A stretch of DNA of 39,276 bases from DASRUP01 sp036397395. GTDB taxonomy: Bacteria; Patescibacteriota; Minisyncoccia; Minisyncoccales; UBA10102. The notes under the pieces were generated by a model. That model saw only the letters and a list, made by a program, of their open reading frames with translations, made no database searches and was not told the origin of the DNA. How positions within the stretch are numbered: the first letter of the stretch is position 1; each line of letters begins with the position of its first letter. The stretch lies in the NCBI GenBank assembly GCA_036397395.1, contig DASWIZ010000022.1:1-39276 (forward strand), in the 5' to 3' direction. The translations under genes and the position numbers were made by a program. Shown here piece by piece: positions 14,997 through 23,157 of the stretch.

Positions 14997-16283
14997 ATGA
15001 ACACTATTCTCCAGAGAATTCTTCAGATATTCAAGCTTGCAGAGCTCCGAAATAAAATCCTGTTTGTCCTAGGCGTGTTTGTTATTTTTCGGTTCATGGC
15101 AAATATCCCTATTCCTGGAATTGACGCTTCTCGGCTGCAGGCGTTTTTCCAGCAAAACGAATTGCTCGGACTATTGAACTTGTTTACCGGCGGAGCCTTA
15201 GACAACTTGTCTATCGTAATGCTTGGAATGGGCCCGTATATTACGGCCGTTATCGTAATGCAGCTGCTTACCATGATTTTTCCGCCTTTGGAGCGAATGT
15301 ACAAAGAAGAAGGTGAAGCAGGTCGCAAAAAGTTTAACCAGTATGGCCGTATGCTTACCGTGCCTTTTGCCCTAGTGCAGGGGTATGGGTTCTTAACATT
15401 GTTAAGCAGGCAAGGCATTATTGGGCAGATTACTCCCGTTGACTATGTTACCGCGTTAATTACCGTAATAGCGGGAACAGTGTTGTTAATGTGGTTAGGA
15501 GAACTTATTACGGAAAAAGGCATTGGAAACGGAGTTTCCCTGCTTATTTTCGCGGGTATTGTTGCTGAATTCCCAGGCAGCATACGCCAGTTGTTTGTGG
15601 ACTTCGATCCTTCCCGCGCGCTTACACTGGCCGGATTCTTTGCAATGGCCGTTGCCGTTATTGCGGGCGTGGTATTTGTTACCGAGGCCCGCAGGAATAT
15701 TCCGGTTTCCTACGCAAAGCGCGTGCGGGGAAATAAAGTATACGGCGGAACCTCTACCTATTTGCCTTTAAGCGTAAACCCGGCGGGCGTAATTCCCATT
15801 ATTTTTGCCTTATCTTTGCTTACGTTTCCGGGCATGATTGCCAACTTTTTCCTGGGATCGGAAGGTTTTATGGGAAATGTTGCCCGATTTTTCCAAACAT
15901 ATTTAGATCCAAGTTCCTGGCCGTATATTGCAGCTTACTTTTTGTTGGTAGGAATGTTTACGTTTTTTTACACGGCAGTAACATTCGACCCAAAGTCCAT
16001 TTCCACCAACTTGCAAAAAATGGGCGGGTTTGTTCCCGGCGTACGGCCGGGGCCCTCAACGGCAACCCATATTTCGTATATCTTAAACAGGGTATTGCTT
16101 ATTGGGGCTTTGTTTTTGGGCACCGTGGCCATTATGCCGTTCTTAATTCAAAAAGGTACGGGCATTACCGCGTTTTCCTTTTTGCTTGGCGGCACAGCCC
16201 TGCTTATTATGGTAAATGTGGCCTTGGAAACTATGCGCCAAATACGCGCCCAGCTCCAAATGCGCGACTATGACGCATTCTAA
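14997..16283 (+). CDS. secY: Protein translocase subunit SecY
   Basis: SecY forms the protein-conducting channel of the inner membrane. The 428-residue product has ten hydrophobic segments. Landmarks include FMANIPIPGID in the first helix region, ITAVIVMQLLT, GNGVSLLIFAGIVA, IPVSYAKRVRG and SINPAGVIPIIFA-like SVNPAGVIPIIFA, the FFYTAVTFDPK loop, and GFVPGVRPGPST in the large cytoplasmic loop. The stop codon overlaps the next gene by 14 bases. Confidence 0.98.
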   Translation: MNTILQRILQIFKLAELRNKILFVLGVFVIFRFMANIPIPGIDASRLQAFFQQNELLGLLNLFTGGALDNLSIVMLGMGPYITAVIVMQLLTMIFPPLERMYKEEGEAGRKKFNQYGRMLTVPFALVQGYGFLTLLSRQGIIGQITPVDYVTALITVIAGTVLLMWLGELITEKGIGNGVSLLIFAGIVAEFPGSIRQLFVDFDPSRALTLAGFFAMAVAVIAGVVFVTEARRNIPVSYAKRVRGNKVYGGTSTYLPLSVNPAGVIPIIFALSLLTFPGMIANFFLGSEGFMGNVARFFQTYLDPSSWPYIAAYFLLVGMFTFFYTAVTFDPKSISTNLQKMGGFVPGVRPGPSTATHISYILNRVLLIGALFLGTVAIMPFLIQKGTGITAFSFLLGGTALLIMVNVALETMRQIRAQLQMRDYDAF

Positions 16284-16977
16284 AGAATATCCATTACAGG
16301 CGGTTTTATTGTTTGGACCTCCCGGTTCAGGAAAGGGTACTCAAGCAGGTCTCTTGGCTGATCATAGCGGCTTCTATCACCTAGATTCAAGTAGGGCACT
16401 AGAAGCATGGTTTCGTAACGTAAAAGACGAAGACTATGTAGTAGTGGAAGGGAAAAAATATTATGCAGGCGAGGAAAGAAAACTTTGGGAAGGTGGAATT
16501 CTTATGAGCCCGCCAGTTGTAGCTCATATTATGAAGGAAGAAATTCGACGCTTGCATGAAGCGCAAAGGAATATTGTAACAAGTGGTTCTTTGCGAACAT
16601 TATACGAGGCTGAACAGCTTTTCCCATTCCTTAAAGCGCTATATGGTGACAATAATGTTGTTGCTTATTGGATAGAACTTGATGCCGATCAGTCGGTTTA
16701 TCGAAATTCCCACCGACGTATTTGCGAGTTAATGCGTCATTCTATTCTCTCAAATGAAGAAACAAAAAATCTAGCGGTTTGTCCAATAGATGGTTCAAAA
16801 CTGATGCGCCGTGAAGGATTAGACAACGCTGAAACAATTAAAACACGCTTGAAAGAGTATGCAGAAAGAACTATGCCAGTACTAGATTATTTAAGAAGTA
16901 ATGGATGTCCAATACGAGAAGTTAATGGTAACCGTTCGGTTGCCTCAGTATTTGAAGATATTAATGATATCTATTAA
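16270..16977 (+). CDS. Divergent adenylate kinase-family nucleoside monophosphate kinase
   Basis: The 235-residue product has a canonical P-loop GPPGSGKGTQAG near residue 17 and the later GSLR segment in place of the GFPR of adenylate kinases, so it belongs to the Adk/UMP-CMP kinase fold. The C-terminal RLKEYAERTMPVLDYLR matches the closing R-x5-Y-x3-T-x-P-x3-Y motif of Adk. The NMP-binding region is unusual: STGDMLR is replaced by HLDSSRALEAWF. It occupies the usual adk position between secY and map, overlapping both by 14 bases, so it probably supplies that function. It looks more AT-rich than its neighbours, which suggests transfer or replacement. Substrate is unproven. Confidence 0.78.
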   Translation: MTHSKEYPLQAVLLFGPPGSGKGTQAGLLADHSGFYHLDSSRALEAWFRNVKDEDYVVVEGKKYYAGEERKLWEGGILMSPPVVAHIMKEEIRRLHEAQRNIVTSGSLRTLYEAEQLFPFLKALYGDNNVVAYWIELDADQSVYRNSHRRICELMRHSILSNEETKNLAVCPIDGSKLMRREGLDNAETIKTRLKEYAERTMPVLDYLRSNGCPIREVNGNRSVASVFEDINDIY

Positions 16978-17728
16978 AACTTCACAGGAAATTGGAATAA
17001 TGCGGGAGGGGGGGCGTATGCTTGCTGTAATTATGAAGGAACTGCTTGTCGGGGTAAAGCCGGGTGTGAGCACGGCTGAACTGGACAAAATGGCCAGGGA
17101 AAAAATTCTGAAAGCAGGCGCCAAGCCTGCTTTTCTGAATTATCAGGGGTTTCCCGCTGTAATGTGCACGTCCGTAAACAACCAGGTGGTGCACGCTATT
17201 CCTTTAGCAAGGCAGGTGCTAAACAAGGGCGATATTATTACGCTTGATTTGGGTTTAACTTGGAAAGGGTTTTATTTAGACATGGCTCGTACCGTGCCGG
17301 TTGGCGAAATTTCAGATGAAGCAGCCAGGCTGGTGCGGATTACCAGAAAAGCGTTACGGCTGGGCATAAAAAAAGTGCGTCCGGGAATTACCGTAGGCGA
17401 TATTGGCAATACCATAGAACGCTTTTTAACCGGCCAGCAATACGGAATTGTGCGCGAGCTGTGCGGCCACGGCATTGGCAAGGACTTGCACGAGGAACCC
17501 CAAATTCCAAACTACGGTAAGCGGCACACGGGAACTGAATTAAAAGAAGGCATGGTTATTTGCATTGAACCTATGGTTACTATGGGAGGAGACGCGGTAA
17601 AGCGCGCCAAAGACGGCCAGACGTTTGAAACCAAAGACGGCTCGTTAGCCGCCCATTTTGAAGACACTATTCTCGTAACCGCCACCGGCGCAGAAGTTTT
17701 AACCGATACGAAACAAGTAAATGAATAA
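16964..17728 (+). CDS. map: Methionine aminopeptidase, type I
   Basis: This enzyme removes the N-terminal Met of nascent proteins. The 254-residue product has the pita-bread fold residues: CTSVNNQVVHAIP with the His, DLGLTWKGFYLDMART with two metal-binding Asp, GHGIGKDLHEEP with a metal His, CIEPM with a metal Glu, and the C-terminal HFEDTILVT with the last Glu. It lacks extra N-terminal domains. The ATG at 16964 overlaps adk by 14 bases and gives the normal opening IKTSQEIGIMREGGRM. It is the last gene of the spc run and is followed by a terminator. Confidence 0.96.
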   Translation: MISIKTSQEIGIMREGGRMLAVIMKELLVGVKPGVSTAELDKMAREKILKAGAKPAFLNYQGFPAVMCTSVNNQVVHAIPLARQVLNKGDIITLDLGLTWKGFYLDMARTVPVGEISDEAARLVRITRKALRLGIKKVRPGITVGDIGNTIERFLTGQQYGIVRELCGHGIGKDLHEEPQIPNYGKRHTGTELKEGMVICIEPMVTMGGDAVKRAKDGQTFETKDGSLAAHFEDTILVTATGAEVLTDTKQVNE

Positions 17729-17747
17729 ACAGCAATTAATACAATAG

Positions 17748-17780
17748 ACGCGTCCAAAGAAGATTTCTTGCGCGTTTCTC
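17748..17780 (+). terminator. Terminator after map
   Basis: An inverted repeat (ACGCG 17748-17752 with CGCGT 17771-17775, plus AAAGAA 17756-17761 with TTTCTT 17764-17769) is followed by TTTCTC. It is a plausible intrinsic terminator of the spc run. The first palindrome of the Cas2/PaaX-like locus begins at its edge. Confidence 0.55.
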
Positions 17781-17819
17781 TATCTAATAACTCTGGCGTA
17801 TGCTAAAGTTGTTAGATAG
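17780..17819. repeat. Downstream palindrome of the first Cas2/PaaX-like locus
   Basis: A 40-bp palindrome centred on GCGTATGC: 19 of 20 position pairs can pair (16 Watson-Crick and 3 G-T), with one mismatch. The outer arms are CTATCTAA and TTAGATAG. It lies 15 bases beyond the stop codon of the leftward gene. Its central 26 bases match the upstream palindrome at 18431-18458 in about 20 positions. No T run follows on either strand, so it does not look like an ordinary terminator. Confidence 0.8.
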
Positions 17820-17834
17820 TCATTGTAGTCTGTG

Positions 17835-18413
17835 TTAGAAGAGGCGGTAGTATTTACGGAGGCTGGCGTCGTTTTTTATTTTTGTTGCTTCGATGATTTG
17901 TACGTATGGGAATAGTTTGAATAATTCAACGATGAATTCAATTTCCGCTTCACACGGATAGGGGAATACCCATACGCTTTTTTGAAGCTGGGAAAAATCC
18001 AGGGCTTTTAGTTTGTTTCGCAGAGCTTCGCGTCCCGCAGTTCGTTTGTTGGGAATATCGAAAATAATAATTCTCCATTTGCCGTCCCACTTCTTTGGTA
18101 TGGGAATTTTAAGATCGACAAATTGAAATTCTTTCACCTTGCGTTTTCCTTTTTCTGTAAGCTCTACAACAAACGTTCCGTCGGTTTTTTGTTTTATAAT
18201 AACAAGGCGGTTTTTCTTTAGATTCCAGAATGCTTGAGACAGTTTTCGTCGTTGTTCTACTTCATGGAAGCCGTCGTTATCACCTACCATTTCTCTTAGC
18301 TCATTCAAAAAAAGAAAAGGATATGGTGACCTGCCGCGATAGCCAGTCGGTTTTGGCCCGGTGTTCAGAAATTGAAGAACTTCTTTTGCGATACGGGTAA
18401 ATGGTCGTGCCAT
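17835..18413 (-). CDS. Winged-helix plus Cas2-fold (PaaX-like) protein, first copy
   Basis: The 192-residue product has an N-terminal winged-helix-like part (about 1-100, with LTEKGKRKVKEF near the wing) and a C-terminal ferredoxin-like domain of the Cas2/PaaX-C type from about 107. That domain has the Cas2-style first strand IIIFDIP with Asp119, and the LQKSVWV segment at 143-149 matching the QKSVF region of Cas2, followed by PYPCEAEI. The roughly 85-residue C-terminal half is about half identical by eye to that of the gene at 31603. I use the internal ATG (18413): the longer frame to 18464 runs through the upstream palindrome, and both homologues then have the same length and an RIAKEVL-type opening. 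The gene is alone and opposite to map. It could be a transcription regulator, a nuclease, or the protein of a mobile cassette. Confidence 0.85.
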   Translation of the reverse strand: MARPFTRIAKEVLQFLNTGPKPTGYRGRSPYPFLFLNELREMVGDNDGFHEVEQRRKLSQAFWNLKKNRLVIIKQKTDGTFVVELTEKGKRKVKEFQFVDLKIPIPKKWDGKWRIIIFDIPNKRTAGREALRNKLKALDFSQLQKSVWVFPYPCEAEIEFIVELFKLFPYVQIIEATKIKNDASLRKYYRLF

Positions 18414-18421
18414 ATAAATAT

Positions 18422-18450
18422 ATTGTATAAAACAATTCTGGCATACGCAA
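18422..18450 (-). promoter_or_regulatory. Promoter of the first Cas2/PaaX-like gene, overlapping its palindrome
   Basis: On the minus strand TTGCGT (18450-18445) lies 17 bases from TACAAT (18427-18422), and the start codon at 18413 follows after 8 bases. The -35 box and most of the spacer lie inside the upstream palindrome, so a protein bound there would block the promoter. The transcript should be nearly leaderless. Confidence 0.5.
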
Positions 18451-18458
18451 GAGTTGTT
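18431..18458. repeat. Upstream palindrome of the first Cas2/PaaX-like locus
   Basis: A 28-bp imperfect palindrome with arms AACAATTCTGGC and GCAAGAGTTGTT around GCATACGC; 12 of 14 position pairs can pair. It is the counterpart of the palindrome at 17780-17819 and carries the same central octamer in inverted orientation. It lies 17 bases before the chosen start codon. Confidence 0.75.
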
Positions 18459-18530
18459 GACCATGGGTGGAATCGAAGCTGGGGATTTTTTCCACTCGCC
18501 TCATGTTTTCTTTTGTGGTAAAATAAAGCA

Positions 18531-19253
18531 ATGCCCAGTTTAAAACTGTCGGTTATTATTCCGGCGTACAACGAAGAAAAACGGCTGCCAAAAACGCTGC
18601 GGGCGGTGGACGCGTACCTGGAAAAGCAAGGCTACGGATACGAAATTCTGGCGGTAAGCGACGGTTCTACGGACAATACGGTTCAAGTCGCAGAAAACAT
18701 GAAAGCAGATATAGAAAACCTGCGCGTTATTGACTTTCAACCAAACCATGGAAAAGGGTATGTGGTGCGCAAAGGAATGCTGGAGGCAAAAGGGGAGTTT
18801 CGCTTGTTTATGGACGCCGACAATGCCACTACCGTGGATCAGGTAGAAAATATGTGGCCGGAATTCGAAAAAGGATTCCAGGTGGTTATTGGGTCTCGCG
18901 ACGTGAAAGGAGCCACGATTGTCGTGCCCCAGCCCTGGTGGCGCCGACGCATGGGCGACGCTTTTAACCTTGTGGTCCAACTATTTTCCGGGTTGTGGGG
19001 GATTTGGGACACGCAGTGCGGATTTAAGGGATTTTCCGCGAAAGCCGCCCAGGAAATATTTTCCCGAGCTACTATTGACCGATGGGTGTTTGACGTGGAA
19101 GCCCTGGTTATCGCGAAAAAACGCGGGTATACTATACGGGAAATACCCGTCACCTGGGTAAACGACGAGAAAAGCAAAGTCGGTTTTTCTCCAACCATAC
19201 TATTCGAGGTGTTGCGGGTTTCCCGGAACGCCTTTGTGAGAAAATATGATTGA
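18531..19253 (+). CDS. Family 2 glycosyltransferase, dolichyl-phosphate sugar synthase-like
   Basis: The 240-residue product is a GT-A fold enzyme that transfers a sugar from a nucleotide donor, probably to a lipid phosphate. Visible motifs are LSVIIPAYNEEKRLPKTL at the start, VSDGSTDNT, and FMDADNATT, which supplies the DxD metal site. The later QCGFKGFSAKAAQ and EIPVTWVNDEKSKVGF segments resemble the dolichyl-phosphate beta-glucosyl/mannosyl transferase group. There are no C-terminal membrane helices. A TGGTAAAAT extended -10 lies 6 bases before the ATG. It overlaps galT by 8 bases, so the two are cotranscribed. Confidence 0.88.
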   Translation: MPSLKLSVIIPAYNEEKRLPKTLRAVDAYLEKQGYGYEILAVSDGSTDNTVQVAENMKADIENLRVIDFQPNHGKGYVVRKGMLEAKGEFRLFMDADNATTVDQVENMWPEFEKGFQVVIGSRDVKGATIVVPQPWWRRRMGDAFNLVVQLFSGLWGIWDTQCGFKGFSAKAAQEIFSRATIDRWVFDVEALVIAKKRGYTIREIPVTWVNDEKSKVGFSPTILFEVLRVSRNAFVRKYD

Positions 19254-20292
19254 AAACCCCAAAGCGCCGTCGGAGTTGCGATTCGACCCGGTTTCCAAAG
19301 ACTGGGTGGTTATTGCTACCGGACGAGCCAGGCGCCCGGAAACCTTTCGCGCCGAATTGCGAAACGGCGAACGAAAACAATGGAAGGAAGCTCAAAAACA
19401 ATGCCCGTTTGACGAGTTAAGCGACCAGGAATGTCCCACCTACGCGCTGTTGCAAGGGAGAGAAGTTGAACTCCCAAAAGGCAGTATATGCGTTCCGGAA
19501 AAGTGGACGACCATATCATTACCAAACAAGTATCCAGCGTTCACGCCGCGTTCTTCGTTTACCACAAAAATTATTGGGCCGTACCAGTCAGCCGACGCCG
19601 CCGGGTTCCACGAAGTTATCGTTACCAAAGACCACACCAAAGATATTCCGCAGTTTTCCACAGAACAGGTAAAAGAGCTTATTGACGTGTATCACGCAAG
19701 GTACGAAAGCTTGAAGGATAAAGATTTTGTAAACCATATTTCCATTTTTAAAAACAAAGGGCCAAAAGCCGGCGCCACCATAGCTCATCCGCACTCACAG
19801 CTTATCGCGATTCCGGTTACGGACCACGACGTGGTAGGCAGTTTAGAGGGTTCTTTACGGTACTTTGAGCAGACAAAAAAATGCATTCATTGTACAATGT
19901 TGGCATGGGACCGAAAAGACAAGCAGCGCATTGTATACGAAAACGACCGGTTTGTGGTGGTATGTCCTTTTGCTTCGCGCGTTGCGTTTGAAACACGGAT
20001 TTATCCCAAAAAGCATTTGGCGTATTTTGAGCGCACGTCCGAGAGCGAACGCGAGGATTTAGCCGACGCCCTTTTGGCAGCCATGAAAAAACTGTACAAA
20101 GGCTTAAAAGACCCGGATTATAATTATTTTTTGCACACGGCTCCCGCGGATCAGGGAAACTACGACCACTACCACTGGCATTGGGAAATTCTGCCCAAAA
20201 CCTCCACGTGGGCCGGTTTTGAACTGGGAAGCGGCATTGAAATTTCCACTATTGAACCGGAAAAAGCCGCGGAATTTTTACGAAAACAATAA
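19246..20292 (+). CDS. galT: Galactose-1-phosphate uridylyltransferase
   Basis: GalT exchanges uridylyl groups between UDP-glucose and galactose-1-phosphate. The 348-residue product has the two HIT-like halves: the active-site motif HPHSQ at residues 181-185 and a second motif DHYHWHWEILP near the C-terminus. N-terminal landmarks are RFDPVSKDWVVIATGRARRP and CPFDELSDQECP; a CIHC pair could take part in metal binding. Length equals E. coli GalT. Other Leloir-pathway genes are not present, so it may serve a nucleotide-sugar role with the adjacent glycosyltransferase rather than galactose use. Confidence 0.9.
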   Translation: MIENPKAPSELRFDPVSKDWVVIATGRARRPETFRAELRNGERKQWKEAQKQCPFDELSDQECPTYALLQGREVELPKGSICVPEKWTTISLPNKYPAFTPRSSFTTKIIGPYQSADAAGFHEVIVTKDHTKDIPQFSTEQVKELIDVYHARYESLKDKDFVNHISIFKNKGPKAGATIAHPHSQLIAIPVTDHDVVGSLEGSLRYFEQTKKCIHCTMLAWDRKDKQRIVYENDRFVVVCPFASRVAFETRIYPKKHLAYFERTSESEREDLADALLAAMKKLYKGLKDPDYNYFLHTAPADQGNYDHYHWHWEILPKTSTWAGFELGSGIEISTIEPEKAAEFLRKQ

Positions 20293-20297
20293 AACGC

Positions 20298-20927
20298 ATG
20301 GGCATACTTGAACTGCTTACCGAATTTATCATTGAAGCAATTGAATCGGGCGGGTACGCGGGTATTTTTTTGCTCATGGCGCTTGAAGGTTCTTTTATCC
20401 CGGTGCCTTCTGAAATTATTTTGCCGTTTTCGGGATTTCTTGCTTCGCAGGGACATTTTTCCATTTGGACCATTGCGCTTGTCGGGGCGTTGGGGAATAT
20501 TGTGGGAACGCTGTGTACGTACGCCCTTGCGCGGTATGTTGGGTTGCCGTTTTTATACAAATACGGGAAATATGTATTAGTAACCCACCACGACATAGAA
20601 ACTGCCCAACGCCTGTTTGAAAAATACGGCGTACCCATTATTTTTGTAACCAGGCTTATTCCCGGGATCCGGGGGTTTCTTCCCATACCGGCCGGAGTGG
20701 CTAAAATGAAAGTAGCGCCCTTTGTTATCTATGTGTTTATTGGTTCTTTTTTGTGGTCGCTATTTCTTACGTATATTGGCGTGCTTATCGGTGAAAACTG
20801 GGAGACCTTTGGCCGGTATGCCCACGAGGTGGGAACGGTATTGGTATTGGTTATGTTTATTCTTATTGGCTGGTGGTTGAACCGCCAATGTAAGCAATTC
20901 AAGAAAGAAGCAAAGCAATATGAATGA
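20298..20927 (+). CDS. DedA-family membrane protein
   Basis: The 209-residue product is a DedA/SNARE-associated family membrane protein; members are linked to lipid flipping and membrane homeostasis. The family features are an N-terminal amphipathic re-entrant region with EGSFIPVPSEIILPFSG, and the conserved FVTRLIPGIRGFLPIPAGVAKM motif with its Arg pair. Several hydrophobic helices follow, and it ends in a basic tail. It starts 6 bases after galT and overlaps tpiA by 8 bases. Confidence 0.92.
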   Translation: MGILELLTEFIIEAIESGGYAGIFLLMALEGSFIPVPSEIILPFSGFLASQGHFSIWTIALVGALGNIVGTLCTYALARYVGLPFLYKYGKYVLVTHHDIETAQRLFEKYGVPIIFVTRLIPGIRGFLPIPAGVAKMKVAPFVIYVFIGSFLWSLFLTYIGVLIGENWETFGRYAHEVGTVLVLVMFILIGWWLNRQCKQFKKEAKQYE

Positions 20928-21585
20928 AGAACTATATATTATAGCAAACTGGAAAATGAACCCGCAAACGCTGGACGAAGCGCTGGCGCTGGCAAACCGC
21001 GTGAAAGAAGGCGTTGCGAATACACAGGGAAGCAAGGTGGTGTTATGCCCGCCATTTCCGTTTATTTCGTACATACTGCCTTCAGAACATGTGGAAATGG
21101 GGGCGCAAAACTGTTTTTGGGAAGGGAAAGGAGCTTTTACGGGCGAAATCTCGCCGCGAATGCTCAAAGAACTTGGCTGCACGTATGTAATTTTGGGGCA
21201 TTCAGAGCGCGCAAAATACCTTGGTGAAACACAGGAAATGGTTCGAAAGAAAACGAAGGCGGCGTTGGAGGCTGGTTTGCGCGTTGTGCTATGTGTTGGG
21301 GAGAACGAAGAAACGCCCGCAGACGCCGAAAACCTTATCGTGGTGTACGAACCCGAATGGGCGATTAGTTCGGAAGGCGGCGATGCGGCAGATTCCAAAC
21401 TCGTGGCCGCGCGAATTGCCAAGATGAGAGAAACGCTTAAAACCACGCCCATTCTGTACGGGGGAAGCACAAACAGCAAGAATATCCAAACGTTTCTGCA
21501 AGCGGGAGCGCAGGGCGCGTTGGTGGGCTCCGCTTCGCTGGATGCCGAAGAATTCATCTCGCTGGTAAAGAATGCTGTTTCGTGA
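20920..21585 (+). CDS. tpiA: Triosephosphate isomerase, shortened
   Basis: This enzyme interconverts dihydroxyacetone phosphate and glyceraldehyde-3-phosphate. All catalytic residues are present: Asn10 and Lys12 (ANWKMN), His94 (ILGHSER) and the base Glu144 (VYEPEWAI). The 221-residue length is some 30 less than usual. The deficit lies between CVGENEE and NLIVVYEP, where helix 5 of the barrel normally sits. The flexible loop 6, usually PVWAIGTGK, reads PEWAISSEG, so the lid also differs. The end (YGGSTNSKNIQTFL, GALVGSASL) is normal. It overlaps DedA by 8 bases. Confidence 0.93.
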   Translation: MNEELYIIANWKMNPQTLDEALALANRVKEGVANTQGSKVVLCPPFPFISYILPSEHVEMGAQNCFWEGKGAFTGEISPRMLKELGCTYVILGHSERAKYLGETQEMVRKKTKAALEAGLRVVLCVGENEETPADAENLIVVYEPEWAISSEGGDAADSKLVAARIAKMRETLKTTPILYGGSTNSKNIQTFLQAGAQGALVGSASLDAEEFISLVKNAVS

Positions 21586-21600
21586 TAGGATAGAGAATTT

Positions 21601-22104
21601 ATGGAATACTTTTTAAACGAAAAGTTTTTTAGCCCCACAAAAGGGGTGCTTTCTTTGCAGGAGGTATTGGCAGAAATGGTAACATATATGCGGGAAATCC
21701 CCCATAAAACCTACGAGGTAATTGTTGGGTGCGATTCTTCCGCTACCCAAGACCCTACGTTTCCGGTGGTTATTGTGGTACTGCGAAAACAGCAAGGCGG
21801 CAGATTTTTCCTGCGCCGCGTGCATTATGAATCGCGGCCGTTCCCCAGCCGCCGCCAGCGCATTATGGAAGAAGTAATGCTTTCTTGCCAGCTTGCTTTA
21901 TGGCTGCGCGAAAATTTTGCGACAAAGGCGGCGGAGCAGGGCGTGGACTACGAATTTAAGTATATTCACGCCGATATTGGCGAAAAGGGCATAACGCGCG
22001 ATATGGTAAAAGAGGTAACCGGGCTTATCCGCGGCAACGGATTTGAGCCGAAAATAAAGCCGGAATCCTTTGCCGCCTCCACCGTCGCCGATAGATTCTC
22101 TTAA
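21601..22104 (+). CDS. YkuK-like predicted RNase H-fold protein (DUF458)
   Basis: The 167-residue product resembles Bacillus YkuK-type proteins, a family with an RNase H-like fold and no settled biochemical role. Key features are VIVGCDSSA with an acidic residue at the end of a strand, HADIGEKGITRDMVKEVTG, and the C-terminal KPESFAASTVADRFS, which matches the KPDxxAASxVADR signature as I recall it. A TGATAGGAT extended -10 lies 9 bases before the ATG. It precedes mnmA by 4 bases. Nuclease activity is untested here. Confidence 0.75.
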   Translation: MEYFLNEKFFSPTKGVLSLQEVLAEMVTYMREIPHKTYEVIVGCDSSATQDPTFPVVIVVLRKQQGGRFFLRRVHYESRPFPSRRQRIMEEVMLSCQLALWLRENFATKAAEQGVDYEFKYIHADIGEKGITRDMVKEVTGLIRGNGFEPKIKPESFAASTVADRFS

Positions 22105-22108
22105 ACAT

Positions 22109-23140
22109 ATGAAAAAAGTAATTGTGGCAATGTCTGGCGGAGTGGACAGCTCCGTGTCTGCGGCCTTGCTCAAAAAGGCCGGGTTTGACGTGACCGGAAT
22201 GTTGATGAAATGCTGGTCTGCTGAAGACCCCTTCGGAGAAAGTTGTTCTGCGCAAGACGATGAGCGCATGGCCCGCTTGGCCGCCGCTCACTTGGGCATT
22301 CCGTTTTATTCCATAAACCTTATTAAAGAATATAAAGAGCGGGTAGTCCGGTATTTGCTCGAGGGTTACAGAAAGGGCATTACGCCAAACCCAGACGTTA
22401 TGTGCAACAAAGAAATTAAGTTTGGCTTGTTTTTCGACAAGGCAATGGAGCTTGGGGCAGATTATGTGGCAACAGGGCATTATGCAAGGATTCGCAATAG
22501 CGCTATTTTTATGGCAAAAGATCAAAACAAAGACCAGTCTTATTTTTTGTCGTTCATAAAGCCAGGGGTTTTAGATAGGGTAATATTTCCTATTGGCGAG
22601 TACACTAAACCCGAAGTGCGCAAACTCGCCAAAAAGTTTGGTTTGCCCAATGCCGAACGCAAAGACAGCCAGGGCATTTGTTTTGTGGGCAAGGTGGATT
22701 TTGTGGACTTCTTAAAAGAATATATTCCAGCCAAGCCCGGAAATATTGTAGATATGCAAGGAAACGTGCTTGGCTGGCACGAAGGAGCTGTGTATTACAC
22801 AATCGGCCAGCGCAAAGGCCTTGGGCTGGGCGGCGGGCCGTATTTCGTGGTTGATAAAAACGTAAAGAAAAATACGGTTACCGTAAGCGCGAACGGAGAC
22901 GATTTGCTTAAAAAAGAGGTAAAAATTACTTATATAAACTGGTTTTCCAAACCAGAAAATGAGGTTGTTGAAGCTCGCATTCGTTATCGCCAGACTCCTG
23001 CGCCCGGAGTTTTCCAGGTTGACAGTACAGGAAATTCAGGTAAACTCGTGTTTAGCGCTCCGCAACGGGCCATAACACCTGGGCAGCTGGCAGTGCTGTA
23101 TCAGGGGGAACAAATGCTCGCCGGAGGAATTATTGCATAG
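22109..23140 (+). CDS. mnmA: tRNA 2-thiouridine synthase MnmA
   Basis: MnmA thiolates U34 of Lys, Glu and Gln tRNAs using a relayed sulfur and ATP. The 343-residue product has the PP-loop SGGVDSS at residues 9-15, the first catalytic Cys (Cys99 in NPDVMCNKEIKF) and the second (Cys191 in DSQGICFVG). The C-terminal beta domain is present (GQRKGLGLGGGPYFVV, TPGQLAVLY). The ATG at 22109 is preferred over an upstream in-frame opening that overlaps the previous gene. Confidence 0.96.
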   Translation: MKKVIVAMSGGVDSSVSAALLKKAGFDVTGMLMKCWSAEDPFGESCSAQDDERMARLAAAHLGIPFYSINLIKEYKERVVRYLLEGYRKGITPNPDVMCNKEIKFGLFFDKAMELGADYVATGHYARIRNSAIFMAKDQNKDQSYFLSFIKPGVLDRVIFPIGEYTKPEVRKLAKKFGLPNAERKDSQGICFVGKVDFVDFLKEYIPAKPGNIVDMQGNVLGWHEGAVYYTIGQRKGLGLGGGPYFVVDKNVKKNTVTVSANGDDLLKKEVKITYINWFSKPENEVVEARIRYRQTPAPGVFQVDSTGNSGKLVFSAPQRAITPGQLAVLYQGEQMLAGGIIA

Positions 23141-23157
23141 CTCATTGAGGAGGGGCG

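Noticed and set aside
17780..17819. Palindrome read as the intrinsic terminator of map or of the leftward gene
   Set aside because: There is no T run on either side, the symmetry runs through the centre with no loop, a separate terminator precedes it, and a related copy lies upstream of the same gene.
20760..21638. 292-codon open frame on the minus strand
   Set aside because: It is antisense to DedA and tpiA, with Ser-rich composition typical of shadow frames.
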